NCBI RefSeq assembly: GCF_000015565.1
Contig: NC_008786.1
Span: 2,170,001-2,234,000 of the forward strand
Length of the DNA: 64,000 nt
Reading direction: 5' to 3'
DNA from: Verminephrobacter eiseniae EF01-2
GTDB taxonomy: Bacteria; Pseudomonadota; Gammaproteobacteria; Burkholderiales; Burkholderiaceae_C
In this document: in pieces, positions 18,601-25,538 of the stretch
How positions within the stretch are numbered: position 1 is the first letter of the stretch
Layout of the letters: each line of letters opens with the position of its first letter
The notes under the pieces: generated by a model
Told to the model about the DNA's origin: nothing
Databases searched by the model: none
Seen by the model: only the letters and a program-made list of their open reading frames with translations
Position numbers and translations under genes: made by a program

Positions 18601-20019
18601 CTTAAACGCGCGCTTCTGGCAATTTCAAAGGACTTGTTCCTGATATCTGGCGCTCTTGAGGCTCCACGCCTGATATCAGGCACTGAATGGACCCGCGCAA
18701 AGCAGGCTCGCCATTTTTGGTTCCATGGTTGGCTGGAAGACTGTTTGCGTACCGGCGTTGTTTTGATTGAGTCTGATATCGTGAGGCGTGAACTGGCAGA
18801 CCGTATGGCGACGATCAAAAGGGAAATCAGTCAAATTGATGAGCGTGCCAACAGTTATTTGGCACTCTGCGAGTTGGCCTGCAAAACGGATTCACTTGAA
18901 GCGATCGGCAAATCTTTGTTGCACAGTTCTTTGGCGTGCGTAATGGGCTACGGATGCAGAAAAGACCCTACGATTCATCACGTTCTGGATGCAATACAGG
19001 CAGTCGCTCAGGCGGATGCCAACTTCGCCAAATCGATGCTAATCAAAATTTGTCCTGTGGTCGCCAATATCAGCGTCATTACGGATGGAAGCGAGACGAG
19101 ACATGCACTCGCTACCATGGCGGTAATGTTCGCCAAATATATGCCTGAGACTTATGCCGATATGTATGATCACCTCCTGAAGTCTGGTGAGTGGTATCTA
19201 TCGGAGTGTGCGCTTTCGGCTGTTGTTCCTACCATTGTTGGCAGCGCGATTGGCCGTAATGTCATTGGCCCAACCATGTGGGATGCAGAAAGCGTAGGCA
19301 AGCTGCGAGCACTGGCGTCGGCTGGCTCCGTGTATGCAAACGAAATCATCGAAATCAACTCAAAATTCCTCGGCCTTGCGTCGCTTGAACTCGGCGATGA
19401 AGAAAAGAACGGCACCTCTTTCAGCCTTGACGACGGTCATGGCATTGATATCAGCGTTTTTGGGCCACATCAATATGAGGCTTTGATTGATGCACTTCAC
19501 CAGAAATCACAATATATCGCTGAAGAAAGAATGGTTCGGGAATGGTTTGCGTATTGGAGAGGCAAAGGAAAGGGTGCAGAATTGCTACGCAACCTTCGCA
19601 AATACCTGACCGAAGAGAATGTTCCGACGGGCATAAGCTCCATTTTTGATTCGATGTTTGAAATCAGTCTTCGTCTGGACGGTACGGTAAAAGCATATCG
19701 ATGGCTTGTCGCTGCTCAAATCCATCGCAAAGGTTGGGACGAGTTTTATTACCGTGAAGAGGAAGCGTTGAACCGCTTCAAGGTCTTCGCATCTCATTAT
19801 GCAGCGAGATGGGAAGACTTTATTTTTGACACCACGACACCGAAAACTGGACTCGATGCAGAGCCACTGGCTATTCCTCACAGTCGCTTGGTGCACTTTC
19901 TCCATGCCGTCGGCCAAATTTCAGATGCGATAAAAATAACGAAGGAAATGGTGAACGCAACTGTAGAAGAAGTGAGTGATATCCCGCTGCCCATACCTTT
20001 GTGGTTCAAGGGGAACTAA
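15619..20019 (+). CDS. Giant STAND-type NTPase with N-terminal DUF4297/Cap4-like nuclease domain
   Basis: A protein of 1,466 residues from ATG 15619, or 1,484 from an in-frame TTG at 15565; neither has a strong Shine-Dalgarno. The N-terminal ~190 residues fit the DUF4297/Cap4 nuclease pattern: GYLYQNLVGIKLL, then GLDDI and DLYQVKF, giving the D...Q-x-K active-site form of PD-(D/E)XK. Next comes a P-loop NTPase: Walker A WGSPGQGKST (about 277-286 from the ATG) and Walker B FVIVVDGLDH (367-376), typical of STAND/NACHT-like signal NTPases. The remaining ~1,000 residues are helical without named motifs and would serve as sensor. The layout matches Avs-like antiviral proteins, in which binding of a phage protein triggers nuclease activity. 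Family membership is inferred by motif. Confidence 0.75.
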   Translation: MTSNISLKHSAIPLSGYLYQNLVGIKLLCDWLDDPNLYDWVKFEADDDESPKGLDDIVAHRTDGLLDLYQVKFTVDPSTPKNFLSWEWLLEHRPKGKSLIQKWYAAWESASGSPVHLAALVTNRRPDREFQGCMNAAALLVEFDKIPADARATLLEQLPSADRAESFFRTFNFQHSYQGFLSLRGTLSDRLVGRHTTYHGWHTLLNATVDWAIRKNFPPPHGQITLDIIRGEIDSHRPAPLNQSFQVPAGYEPPSIPFHQKFSAQILSTSSRIFVLWGSPGQGKSTYLSFLCKEFEQREIPYIRQHYFLDLSDPSERFSLVSVANSMMAQMENYHGQFVDQLSNKPESLRQWIEACALGYQKSGKQFVIVVDGLDHIWRENDRDIAPLDSLFQHLLPLPQNAVLVIGTQRVSVEQLPSRLNNQSEPEDWYELPLMSQASTRCWLEERHRSGQFELHEQNGKQSEIEKADLIAQFTEAFQTLSQGHPLHLTYSFEAMKLQHRILRPEEVAQLAACPDGDIRGYYKSLWQRLSYDAKDALHLVADSGFPWPVFSLEDTLGIRPGILQTEIRHLLYDSEAGLIPFHGSLPAFIRELEEHDVRTEHLAPKVVKWLNERAPAYHRWGWLWLYQARCGSTDNLVFQPGRDWIIKSMSKAYPKKQLIKILTSAETAAFSQKNFARAVRLRWLKIRLQNGTTFQIDNPTRIDECALSLTDDDYPLKNLSTAFRTANIADLLLLGRQYLRARRIEEAIECRKAIGIRLADTIRSGTANARSHESDVKALLELCAATSTFESTVLKDCFRRRAYGPSRFRFFIGELAKLRDIDKLLRWLPIPLPYGMRSDLELEIVRVAGINRISLHEYPEFGQLRKHPISECWARLYAPSKARPIPFSLDASVYNKDAWYDVSSGSLECFLHGLFFYIVAKTLEVKGANLTINPPTTQKRKWLNEVLTEITRCAALAGKMLVRHERPKFDFLFAALSSLPETKDYDTHADHQSLKRALLAISKDLFLISGALEAPRLISGTEWTRAKQARHFWFHGWLEDCLRTGVVLIESDIVRRELADRMATIKREISQIDERANSYLALCELACKTDSLEAIGKSLLHSSLACVMGYGCRKDPTIHHVLDAIQAVAQADANFAKSMLIKICPVVANISVITDGSETRHALATMAVMFAKYMPETYADMYDHLLKSGEWYLSECALSAVVPTIVGSAIGRNVIGPTMWDAESVGKLRALASAGSVYANEIIEINSKFLGLASLELGDEEKNGTSFSLDDGHGIDISVFGPHQYEALIDALHQKSQYIAEERMVREWFAYWRGKGKGAELLRNLRKYLTEENVPTGISSIFDSMFEISLRLDGTVKAYRWLVAAQIHRKGWDEFYYREEEALNRFKVFASHYAARWEDFIFDTTTPKTGLDAEPLAIPHSRLVHFLHAVGQISDAIKITKEMVNATVEEVSDIPLPIPLWFKGN

Positions 20020-20020
20020 C

Positions 20021-21487
20021 GTGGACGATAAGATTCTTGTCCGCGTAGGTCTCAGCAGACTTCGCCATCCGCTTCCACCCGTAAAATTGATGGTAGCGCA
20101 TTCTGCTGCGGCAGGAATTATCTCCGAAAATGGAGCAGTCGTTTGGAATGCGTTGCTAACCTTCATTGAGAATCAGGAGTTGGAGTCCGAGGTTGCCGAG
20201 GCATTGATGGTGGCATTTCTTGCCAAAAAATCCCCATTGGTCACTGTGGCGGCACTTCACCGTGTCATTGCGAGACCATCACCGCTTTCCGACTACATTC
20301 TGATGGGAATTACAGGACAACCCGTTCTAATCAACGCTTGGTCGAAATCACACTCCGGTGAAGTACCCAAACGCTACACAATATCGGAATATGCCCAAAG
20401 CTTGACTGCCGCTCACCTTGTTCCTCCGATACTACGCACCAGATTAGCGGCTTTAGAAAAGCAGCACGATCTGCCGTTTTTACGGCAATGGGAATATGAG
20501 ATTGAGTGCCTCGTTTGCCGCCTGGGCGCGCCTTCTGGCAGCGATCGTGACTATTGGTCGAAAGATCCCGATGCCGTCGCACTGCAGATTTCTCACGCTT
20601 GCCATTTCGGCAGATCGGCTTATCTCAGAACCCTTGCTCTTGCCTTCGACCTTTGGGGTATGTCTGAAGAGATTGTTCATGAAGAAGTGAAATATGCCAT
20701 TCCTTGTGACCTTGTCTATGCCCAGATACTTCCCGGAGAGTGCCCTGTCTGGGCTGCCGGATTGCAGGAGGCTCTTCCGGATGACGCCAATAAATGTTCC
20801 ACTTTGATTGGACAGATGGTGCGAGATTGCAGCGCCGGCGGTGAACTGCTGATGTATCTGAATGCACCGCTAGGCATATCCAACATGTATCGTGCAGAAC
20901 TTCGAATCACTTCCTGCTATGTGAACAACGAAAGCGCAAGACCAAAAGATGGATTTGCGCTCCATGATTATCTTTTAAACAGAATGATTTCCTTAACAGA
21001 AAGTCTCGTGAATAAGATTGACGTGAAGCCGTTTGGCTTTTTGCCCGGAGTATTTCCAAATAACGTTAGCATGCTTCCTGGGGTAATACCAGGCCCGATG
21101 CGTCATTTTGGATACCTTGTGAGCGACCTGTTGTCACGTTTCCCATATTTACCAGCAAATCACAGCGTTGGTAAAAGCATGACGGCCAAGCCTACTCGCG
21201 GAGGCATTGATATTGATGCTGATGGTGTTCACATTGGGCATCTCACTTACTGGAATCAAAGGTGGCAACCAACCCATTCCAAGGGAATTGGAACTCCATG
21301 CGGTACTGCTCTCACCTTGAAGGAGGCGCATCTGGAAGGATTTTCCCCAAATCCCGTATTCCGGCTCCAGCGGTATTGGGAACTAAAAATTTTCGAGCGC
21401 GATAATTCTCACATGAACTGGAATAAGCGAACTCTATATGGCCGTGTTCTGGATAGCCTGGATACGAACCCAGTATGCAAGTTGTAA
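20021..21487 (+). CDS. Unrecognised 488-residue protein partner of the STAND NTPase
   Basis: I do not recognise this family. The start is GTG 20021 with a good AAGGGG Shine-Dalgarno, one base after the stop of the STAND gene, so the two are surely co-translated. The protein is soluble, mixed alpha/beta, with no signal peptide or membrane segment. The C-terminal third is rich in Gly/Pro and aromatic residues (PFGFLPGVFPNNVSMLPGVIPG; short segments such as GIDIDADGVHIGHLTYWNQ) suggesting a beta-rich domain. No nuclease, NTPase or HTH motif is evident. Conserved pairing with the NTPase would point to a regulator, adaptor or immunity role. Confidence 0.7.
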   Translation: MDDKILVRVGLSRLRHPLPPVKLMVAHSAAAGIISENGAVVWNALLTFIENQELESEVAEALMVAFLAKKSPLVTVAALHRVIARPSPLSDYILMGITGQPVLINAWSKSHSGEVPKRYTISEYAQSLTAAHLVPPILRTRLAALEKQHDLPFLRQWEYEIECLVCRLGAPSGSDRDYWSKDPDAVALQISHACHFGRSAYLRTLALAFDLWGMSEEIVHEEVKYAIPCDLVYAQILPGECPVWAAGLQEALPDDANKCSTLIGQMVRDCSAGGELLMYLNAPLGISNMYRAELRITSCYVNNESARPKDGFALHDYLLNRMISLTESLVNKIDVKPFGFLPGVFPNNVSMLPGVIPGPMRHFGYLVSDLLSRFPYLPANHSVGKSMTAKPTRGGIDIDADGVHIGHLTYWNQRWQPTHSKGIGTPCGTALTLKEAHLEGFSPNPVFRLQRYWELKIFERDNSHMNWNKRTLYGRVLDSLDTNPVCKL

Positions 21488-21640
21488 TGCCAATAAAGTG
21501 TACGCCAGGGGTGGCACGGACGCGGTTGACCGTATCAAAACGCGGCGCACTGTCGAGCCGCAATGCCTTGTATAAGGCTTCGCGTGTGATACCGGCTGAC
21601 TTTGTCTCTCGCTCACCCCGTGAGCGCGGGAAATTTCGGA
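21484..21640 (-). pseudogene. Remnant of a HigA/HI1420-type addiction-module antitoxin
   Basis: The minus strand reads AGITREALYKALRLDSAPRFD followed by TVNRVRATPGVHF, the C-terminal helix-turn-helix half of the small HI1420-family antidote proteins (usual pattern GLSREALYKALS-x-x-G-x-P-x-F-x-T). The N-terminal half and the partner toxin are missing, and the end has drifted. It abuts the stop of the island's last gene. A decayed toxin-antitoxin module at an island edge is common. Confidence 0.6.
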
Positions 21641-22348
21641 TGAAACGCAGGCGCTGGGCGTGCTCGCGCAACTGGCCGCGCACACCGCGCTGATGCGCCA
21701 GTCGCATGCGCCGTGGCCGCCGGCGCAGCCGCCTTCGTTGCCGCAGGGCAGTGGCCGCTTTCTCAACGAGGTCCAAAGCCTGGCCCTGCTGGCCGCGCAT
21801 GGCATCCCGGTGGTGCGCACAGGCTGTGCTGCACCGCAGCCGAGGCACGCGATGCCTGGGGCGCGGCGTGGTGAAAGCCCGCTCAGGCGACATGCCGCAC
21901 CAGTCGGGGCACGCCCTCGTCGCCCTGCATGTCGACAGCGCCAATGCGGCTGCGGCGCTGTTCGGCACCCAATGGGCGAGACGGGCAGAACCCGGGGCGG
22001 CACGAGTTCATGGCGGGCGCGCGCCAAGACCCGGTCTTCGGGCCCGTCGTGGTGGGCGACGGCGGCAGGTATGTGCAAGCGCTGCAAGACATCGCCGTGC
22101 TGATCCCGCCGTTCGACAGCGCCGACGTGTACGCAGCACTCAAAACCCTGCGCATCGCGCCGCTGCTGGACGGCGTGCGCGGCGAGCCGCCGCTCGATGC
22201 GGCCGCCCTCTGTGCGGTGGTGATTGCGCTTGGCCGACTGATCGCCGCAGCGCCCGACAGCATCGCCGCCATCGACCTCGATCCGGTGCTGGTCGGCGCC
22301 CGGGGCGAGGGCGCCATGGTCGTTGACGCGCTGGTCGAGCGGCGCTGA
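21641..22348 (+). pseudogene. Frameshifted 3' remnant of an NDP-forming acyl-CoA synthetase
   Basis: Two frames together give the C-terminal ATP-grasp region of acetate/acyl-CoA ligases: FLNEVQSLALLAAHGIPVVR near 21759-21818, then in another frame HEFMAGARQDPVFGPVVVG, VGDGGRYVQAL, LDGVRGEPPLD and AAIDLDPVLV, finishing at a stop at 22348. The CoA-binding half is absent and at least one frameshift and a gap separate the pieces. Not functional. Confidence 0.7.
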
Positions 22349-22495
22349 TGCGGTGATCCCCAGAATGTGAATCCATTGCGGCGGCCGTTCCGCCCTCAAA
22401 TCCGCGCTCCATCCGATCAACCAAATCTCGACCAAATCGACCAAATCGACCCAATCGACCCAATCGACCAAAGGGGGGCTGACGCGGTGATCCCC
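22344..22495. repeat. 18-bp direct repeats flanking a 9-bp minisatellite
   Basis: GCTGAYGCGGTGATCCCC occurs at 22344-22361 and 22478-22495 (one mismatch). Between them lies a run of 9-bp units (CGACCAAAT/CGACCCAAT) from 22429 to 22472, about 4.9 copies. No gene. Confidence 0.8.
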
Positions 22496-22504
22496 GCAAG
22501 ATTG

Positions 22505-22836
22505 GGATGGGTGACCTTGCCCCTGGATCCCGGATCCCCTTGCTGAGCCACGAATGGGCTTGCCTGGCCTGGGCGGCCAGCCCGTCTTGCTCGATCCGTC
22601 CCGGGCTGACGCAGGCCAGCGTCGCGTGCCGTCTCGTTCGGTTGCACCAGAGCAGCCACGCAATGGGTTCATCCCTGGCCTGGCGCCTCGTCGCAAGCGC
22701 TGTCCGTGCTGCCGCCTCTCCTTCTGCGACCCGAACAGGGTTTCGCCGCAGGCGTTGTCCCAGCCGTTGCCCGGCGGCTCATCGACGCCGTGATGCCGTA
22801 CTCCGTCAGCATGTCCCTGAAGTCCTGGCGGGCCTA
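22505..22836 (-). mobile_element. IS3-family transposase (OrfB) C-terminal fragment
   Basis: Reading three frames on the minus strand: DFRDMLTEYGITASMSRR, then GNGWDNACGETLFGSQKE, then DEPIAWLLWCNRTRRHATLA and CVSPGRIEQDGLAAQA. This is the end of the DDE catalytic domain of IS3-type OrfB (G-N-x-W-D-N-A ... FF/LFG-S-L-K). Two frameshifts and loss of everything upstream make it a dead fragment. Its left homology border coincides with the stop codon of dmfA2. Confidence 0.8.
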
Positions 22837-25155
22837 CTTCCACTGCTTCTCGTCATTCACCCACAACCCGCCCGGCAGGCGCCCCGGCTCGATGAAGGCG
22901 TCGACGACATTGCCCAGGACCGTGGAGACGTTGTTTTTGAAGCCGTTCACCGGAAGGGCCTGGCCGAACGCGATGGATCCGCCGCAAAAGACTGCGCCAT
23001 CATTCGGCGCGCCGAAGTAGGTCATGTCGGCGCGGATGCGGTAGTCCTGCGAGCCGCTCAGGCCGGGGTAGGGGTAGAGGATCTCTTCGATCGACAGCAT
23101 GTAGTTGTCGCTGTGCCCGCCCGAGGACGCGATGATGCGCGTGTGCGGCGGCGTCCCGAGCGTGAGGTCGTAGCGGTCGAGCTCCAGGCCGGCCGCGCCG
23201 CCGTAGGCCAGGCCGCTGTCCCCGATCATCTCGCCTTCCACGCCCTTCATGATCCAGTCCACGGTGCGGTGGTAGCTGTCGGGCATGCGCCGGTAAGGGC
23301 GGCTCGACTCGAAGCCCTCGGCGATGAAACCGACGCTGAATGTCTTTTGTGGCGGCCGTCCCAGGTTCTTCCAAAGGCCGCCCTTCTGGCCCGTGGTTGC
23401 AAGGTAGTGTTCGCCGGGCCGTGCATTCCAGGCGCGCATCCCCGAGTCGCATTTGCGCACCTCCATCACCCATGGCGTGTCGTCACGGAACGCGACGTTC
23501 CAGTAGTAGCCGTTGCCACCCATGTAGACGTAACGGCCGCCGGTGGCGATGTAGTCTTCGGTGGCGTCGAGCATGCGCTCGGAGTAGTACTCCGGATGGG
23601 TGCCGCTGATGACGCATGAATAGGTTTTCAATGCGGCCAGGCCCTCGCGGTGCAGGTCTTCGTCGGTGAGCACCTCATAGTCGTAGCCCTTGTGTTCCAG
23701 CCATGCGAGGATCGACAGATCGGCCGGAAACTGCCACGTCACGCCCATGCTGGAGATACGGTGCTTGGGCCGCATGTTGACGATCGGCCGGCGGTAGGAG
23801 CTGTAGCAGACGCCGTTGCCGTCCGACCAGTGGTCGTAGGTCGAGAGGCCGAATTCGTCCTTCTTGTACATCTCGATGTCGATCTCGGTGATGATCGGCG
23901 GCTGCCCCGTCATCGGCTGGATGATCTGCGCATCGAAGCTCATGTGTTCGTTGCCGTAGGCCATGTAGCTGGCGGTCGGGATCAGCAGCGCCAGGCGCGC
24001 CTTGGCGCTTTTCGGGCGCACGAAGAAGACGATGTGCTCTTCGGCCAGACCGATGCCCGGGCCGGCGCGCAAGCGCATCGCGTACACGCCGCTCTTCATC
24101 TGCGCCGGTAGCGTGACCCGCTTCGTGCACTCCCAATTGCAGTCGATCATCGCATCGGCGTGGAACTCTACGCCGCCGTATTCCTTCGGATTCAGGCGAA
24201 AGCAATCGTTGTGGCCGCCCCAGTTCCAGCCGGTTTGGGCGCGCACCGGCCGGTTGTAGCCCTCGGCATGCAGGCCGTGCGGGCCGGCGTCGTACACCGT
24301 GTCGCCGATGCCGTGGTCGGTGTAGCCCAGCGTGGTGTCCCAGCAGGCGACCAAACCCTTTTGGTCCGGCGCGCCACCCTTCATCAGGCCGTCCAGTTCG
24401 GCGCGGGTCAGCGCGCGCTCCCACACCATCGGGCGATCGACCTTGCCCGAGTACATCTGCGAAACGAAGTGGCCGCGCGATTCGTGCCAGTCTTGCGAAC
24501 CGGCGATCAGGAAGGGGGTCTCCGGCAGGTTGCGCTGCCGGAACCGGAAGGTCTCGCCGACATGCGAGCGGTAGTCGATCGGGCAGACTGCGCCGAGCAG
24601 GCTGTTGTAGCGGTTGGCCACGCTCTCGTGATGCACGCTCGCGCGGCCGCTCGCCGCGTCAAGGGTGGCGGCGACGAAATACCAGTGCTTTGCCAGCATC
24701 GGGACTTCGGTCTGGACGTAGTCGACTTCGCCGTTGCTGCCGACCCAGAATTCGAGGTGCCCCGCCGGATTCAGCCCGAGCGCATAGCCTTCGTTCTTGA
24801 CGTTGTCCCAGCGGCCCATCACGGTTTGGCGCACACCCGCCAGCGGCAGGCCGGGGAAGATGAAGGCGCACAGCGTGATGCCGGCTTCGAGTGCGAGTTT
24901 GTGCTGCGGGTCGGCAACCCGCAGGAACGATCCGACCTGGGTGTACTGCTTCTTCACCGCCCACACGCCGTTGCCTTCGCAGCCCATTTCCTCGTCGAGA
25001 TAACCGGGCCCGTCCGGATGCTGGTCGCCGTGAATCAGCCGCACCAGTTGCGCCTGTACCTCTGCCGTGCCGTCGGCCGTGACGTGAAAGTCGATCGGGT
25101 CACCTGGCCTTACCGAGATCTTGTCGGCATAGCCGAACAGTTTGATATCTGCCAT
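22834..25155 (-). CDS. dmfA2: N,N-dimethylformamidase large (catalytic) subunit
   Basis: A 773-residue protein with the whole-length character of the DMFase large subunit, which hydrolyses dimethylformamide to formate and dimethylamine. Known family members are about 760 residues with a mononuclear iron bound by two Tyr and one Glu. Visible: an N-terminal beta-sandwich (GYADKISVRPGDPIDFHVTA), a LamG-like region (GHLEFWVGSNGEVDYVQTEV), and a large catalytic half with LALLIPTASYMAYGNEHMSF, DEFGLSTYDHWSDGNGV and ISGTHPEYYSERMLDATEDY. It starts 17 bp after the small-subunit sequence. The stop abuts an IS3 fragment, so the last residues may be altered, but length is normal. Confidence 0.88.
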   Translation of the reverse strand: MADIKLFGYADKISVRPGDPIDFHVTADGTAEVQAQLVRLIHGDQHPDGPGYLDEEMGCEGNGVWAVKKQYTQVGSFLRVADPQHKLALEAGITLCAFIFPGLPLAGVRQTVMGRWDNVKNEGYALGLNPAGHLEFWVGSNGEVDYVQTEVPMLAKHWYFVAATLDAASGRASVHHESVANRYNSLLGAVCPIDYRSHVGETFRFRQRNLPETPFLIAGSQDWHESRGHFVSQMYSGKVDRPMVWERALTRAELDGLMKGGAPDQKGLVACWDTTLGYTDHGIGDTVYDAGPHGLHAEGYNRPVRAQTGWNWGGHNDCFRLNPKEYGGVEFHADAMIDCNWECTKRVTLPAQMKSGVYAMRLRAGPGIGLAEEHIVFFVRPKSAKARLALLIPTASYMAYGNEHMSFDAQIIQPMTGQPPIITEIDIEMYKKDEFGLSTYDHWSDGNGVCYSSYRRPIVNMRPKHRISSMGVTWQFPADLSILAWLEHKGYDYEVLTDEDLHREGLAALKTYSCVISGTHPEYYSERMLDATEDYIATGGRYVYMGGNGYYWNVAFRDDTPWVMEVRKCDSGMRAWNARPGEHYLATTGQKGGLWKNLGRPPQKTFSVGFIAEGFESSRPYRRMPDSYHRTVDWIMKGVEGEMIGDSGLAYGGAAGLELDRYDLTLGTPPHTRIIASSGGHSDNYMLSIEEILYPYPGLSGSQDYRIRADMTYFGAPNDGAVFCGGSIAFGQALPVNGFKNNVSTVLGNVVDAFIEPGRLPGGLWVNDEKQWK

Positions 25156-25172
25156 GGGGGCTCCGTGGTTTC

Positions 25173-25538
25173 TCAGGACTCCATCAGGTCTTGCACGCGG
25201 CGCAGGAACACACCGTGGTAAGCCTCTTCTTGCGTGGCGTGAATCTTGTCTTCGACGATGCGCGGCGCGACGCCGCGATGGCCGGACAATGCGACGATGC
25301 GGTACGCTTTGAACTGCTCGACGGCGACGATCGCGTACTTGTCGCCCAGCGGCGCGCGGCGGAAGTACAGCAGCAGCCGTTCGAGCGGCTCGCTGTGCTG
25401 GCCGAGCGGGCAGCGGCGGTGCTCTTCCATCAGCTCGGCCGAGACCAGCTTCTTCAAATAGTCGCGCTGCATCTTGTCGTAGCGGCGCCAGTAGAGCAGG
25501 TCCTTGTCGGGGGTTTCGGTGGCTTCTTCGGGTAGCAT
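25173..25538 (-). CDS. dmfA1: N,N-dimethylformamidase small subunit, from internal in-frame start
   Basis: A 121-residue product beginning at ATG 25538 inside the LivM-type frame. The sequence DKDLLYWRRYDKMQRDYLKK, LERLLLYFRRAPLGDKY, AYRIVALSGHRGVAPRIVED and EEAYHGVFLRRVQDL fits the small, non-catalytic subunit that pairs with DmfA2; known ones are about 130 residues. AAAGGAGG at 25543-25550 stands four bases before the ATG, a near-ideal ribosome-binding site. It lies 17 bp before dmfA2, the usual small-then-large order. Confidence 0.75.
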   Translation of the reverse strand: MLPEEATETPDKDLLYWRRYDKMQRDYLKKLVSAELMEEHRRCPLGQHSEPLERLLLYFRRAPLGDKYAIVAVEQFKAYRIVALSGHRGVAPRIVEDKIHATQEEAYHGVFLRRVQDLMES

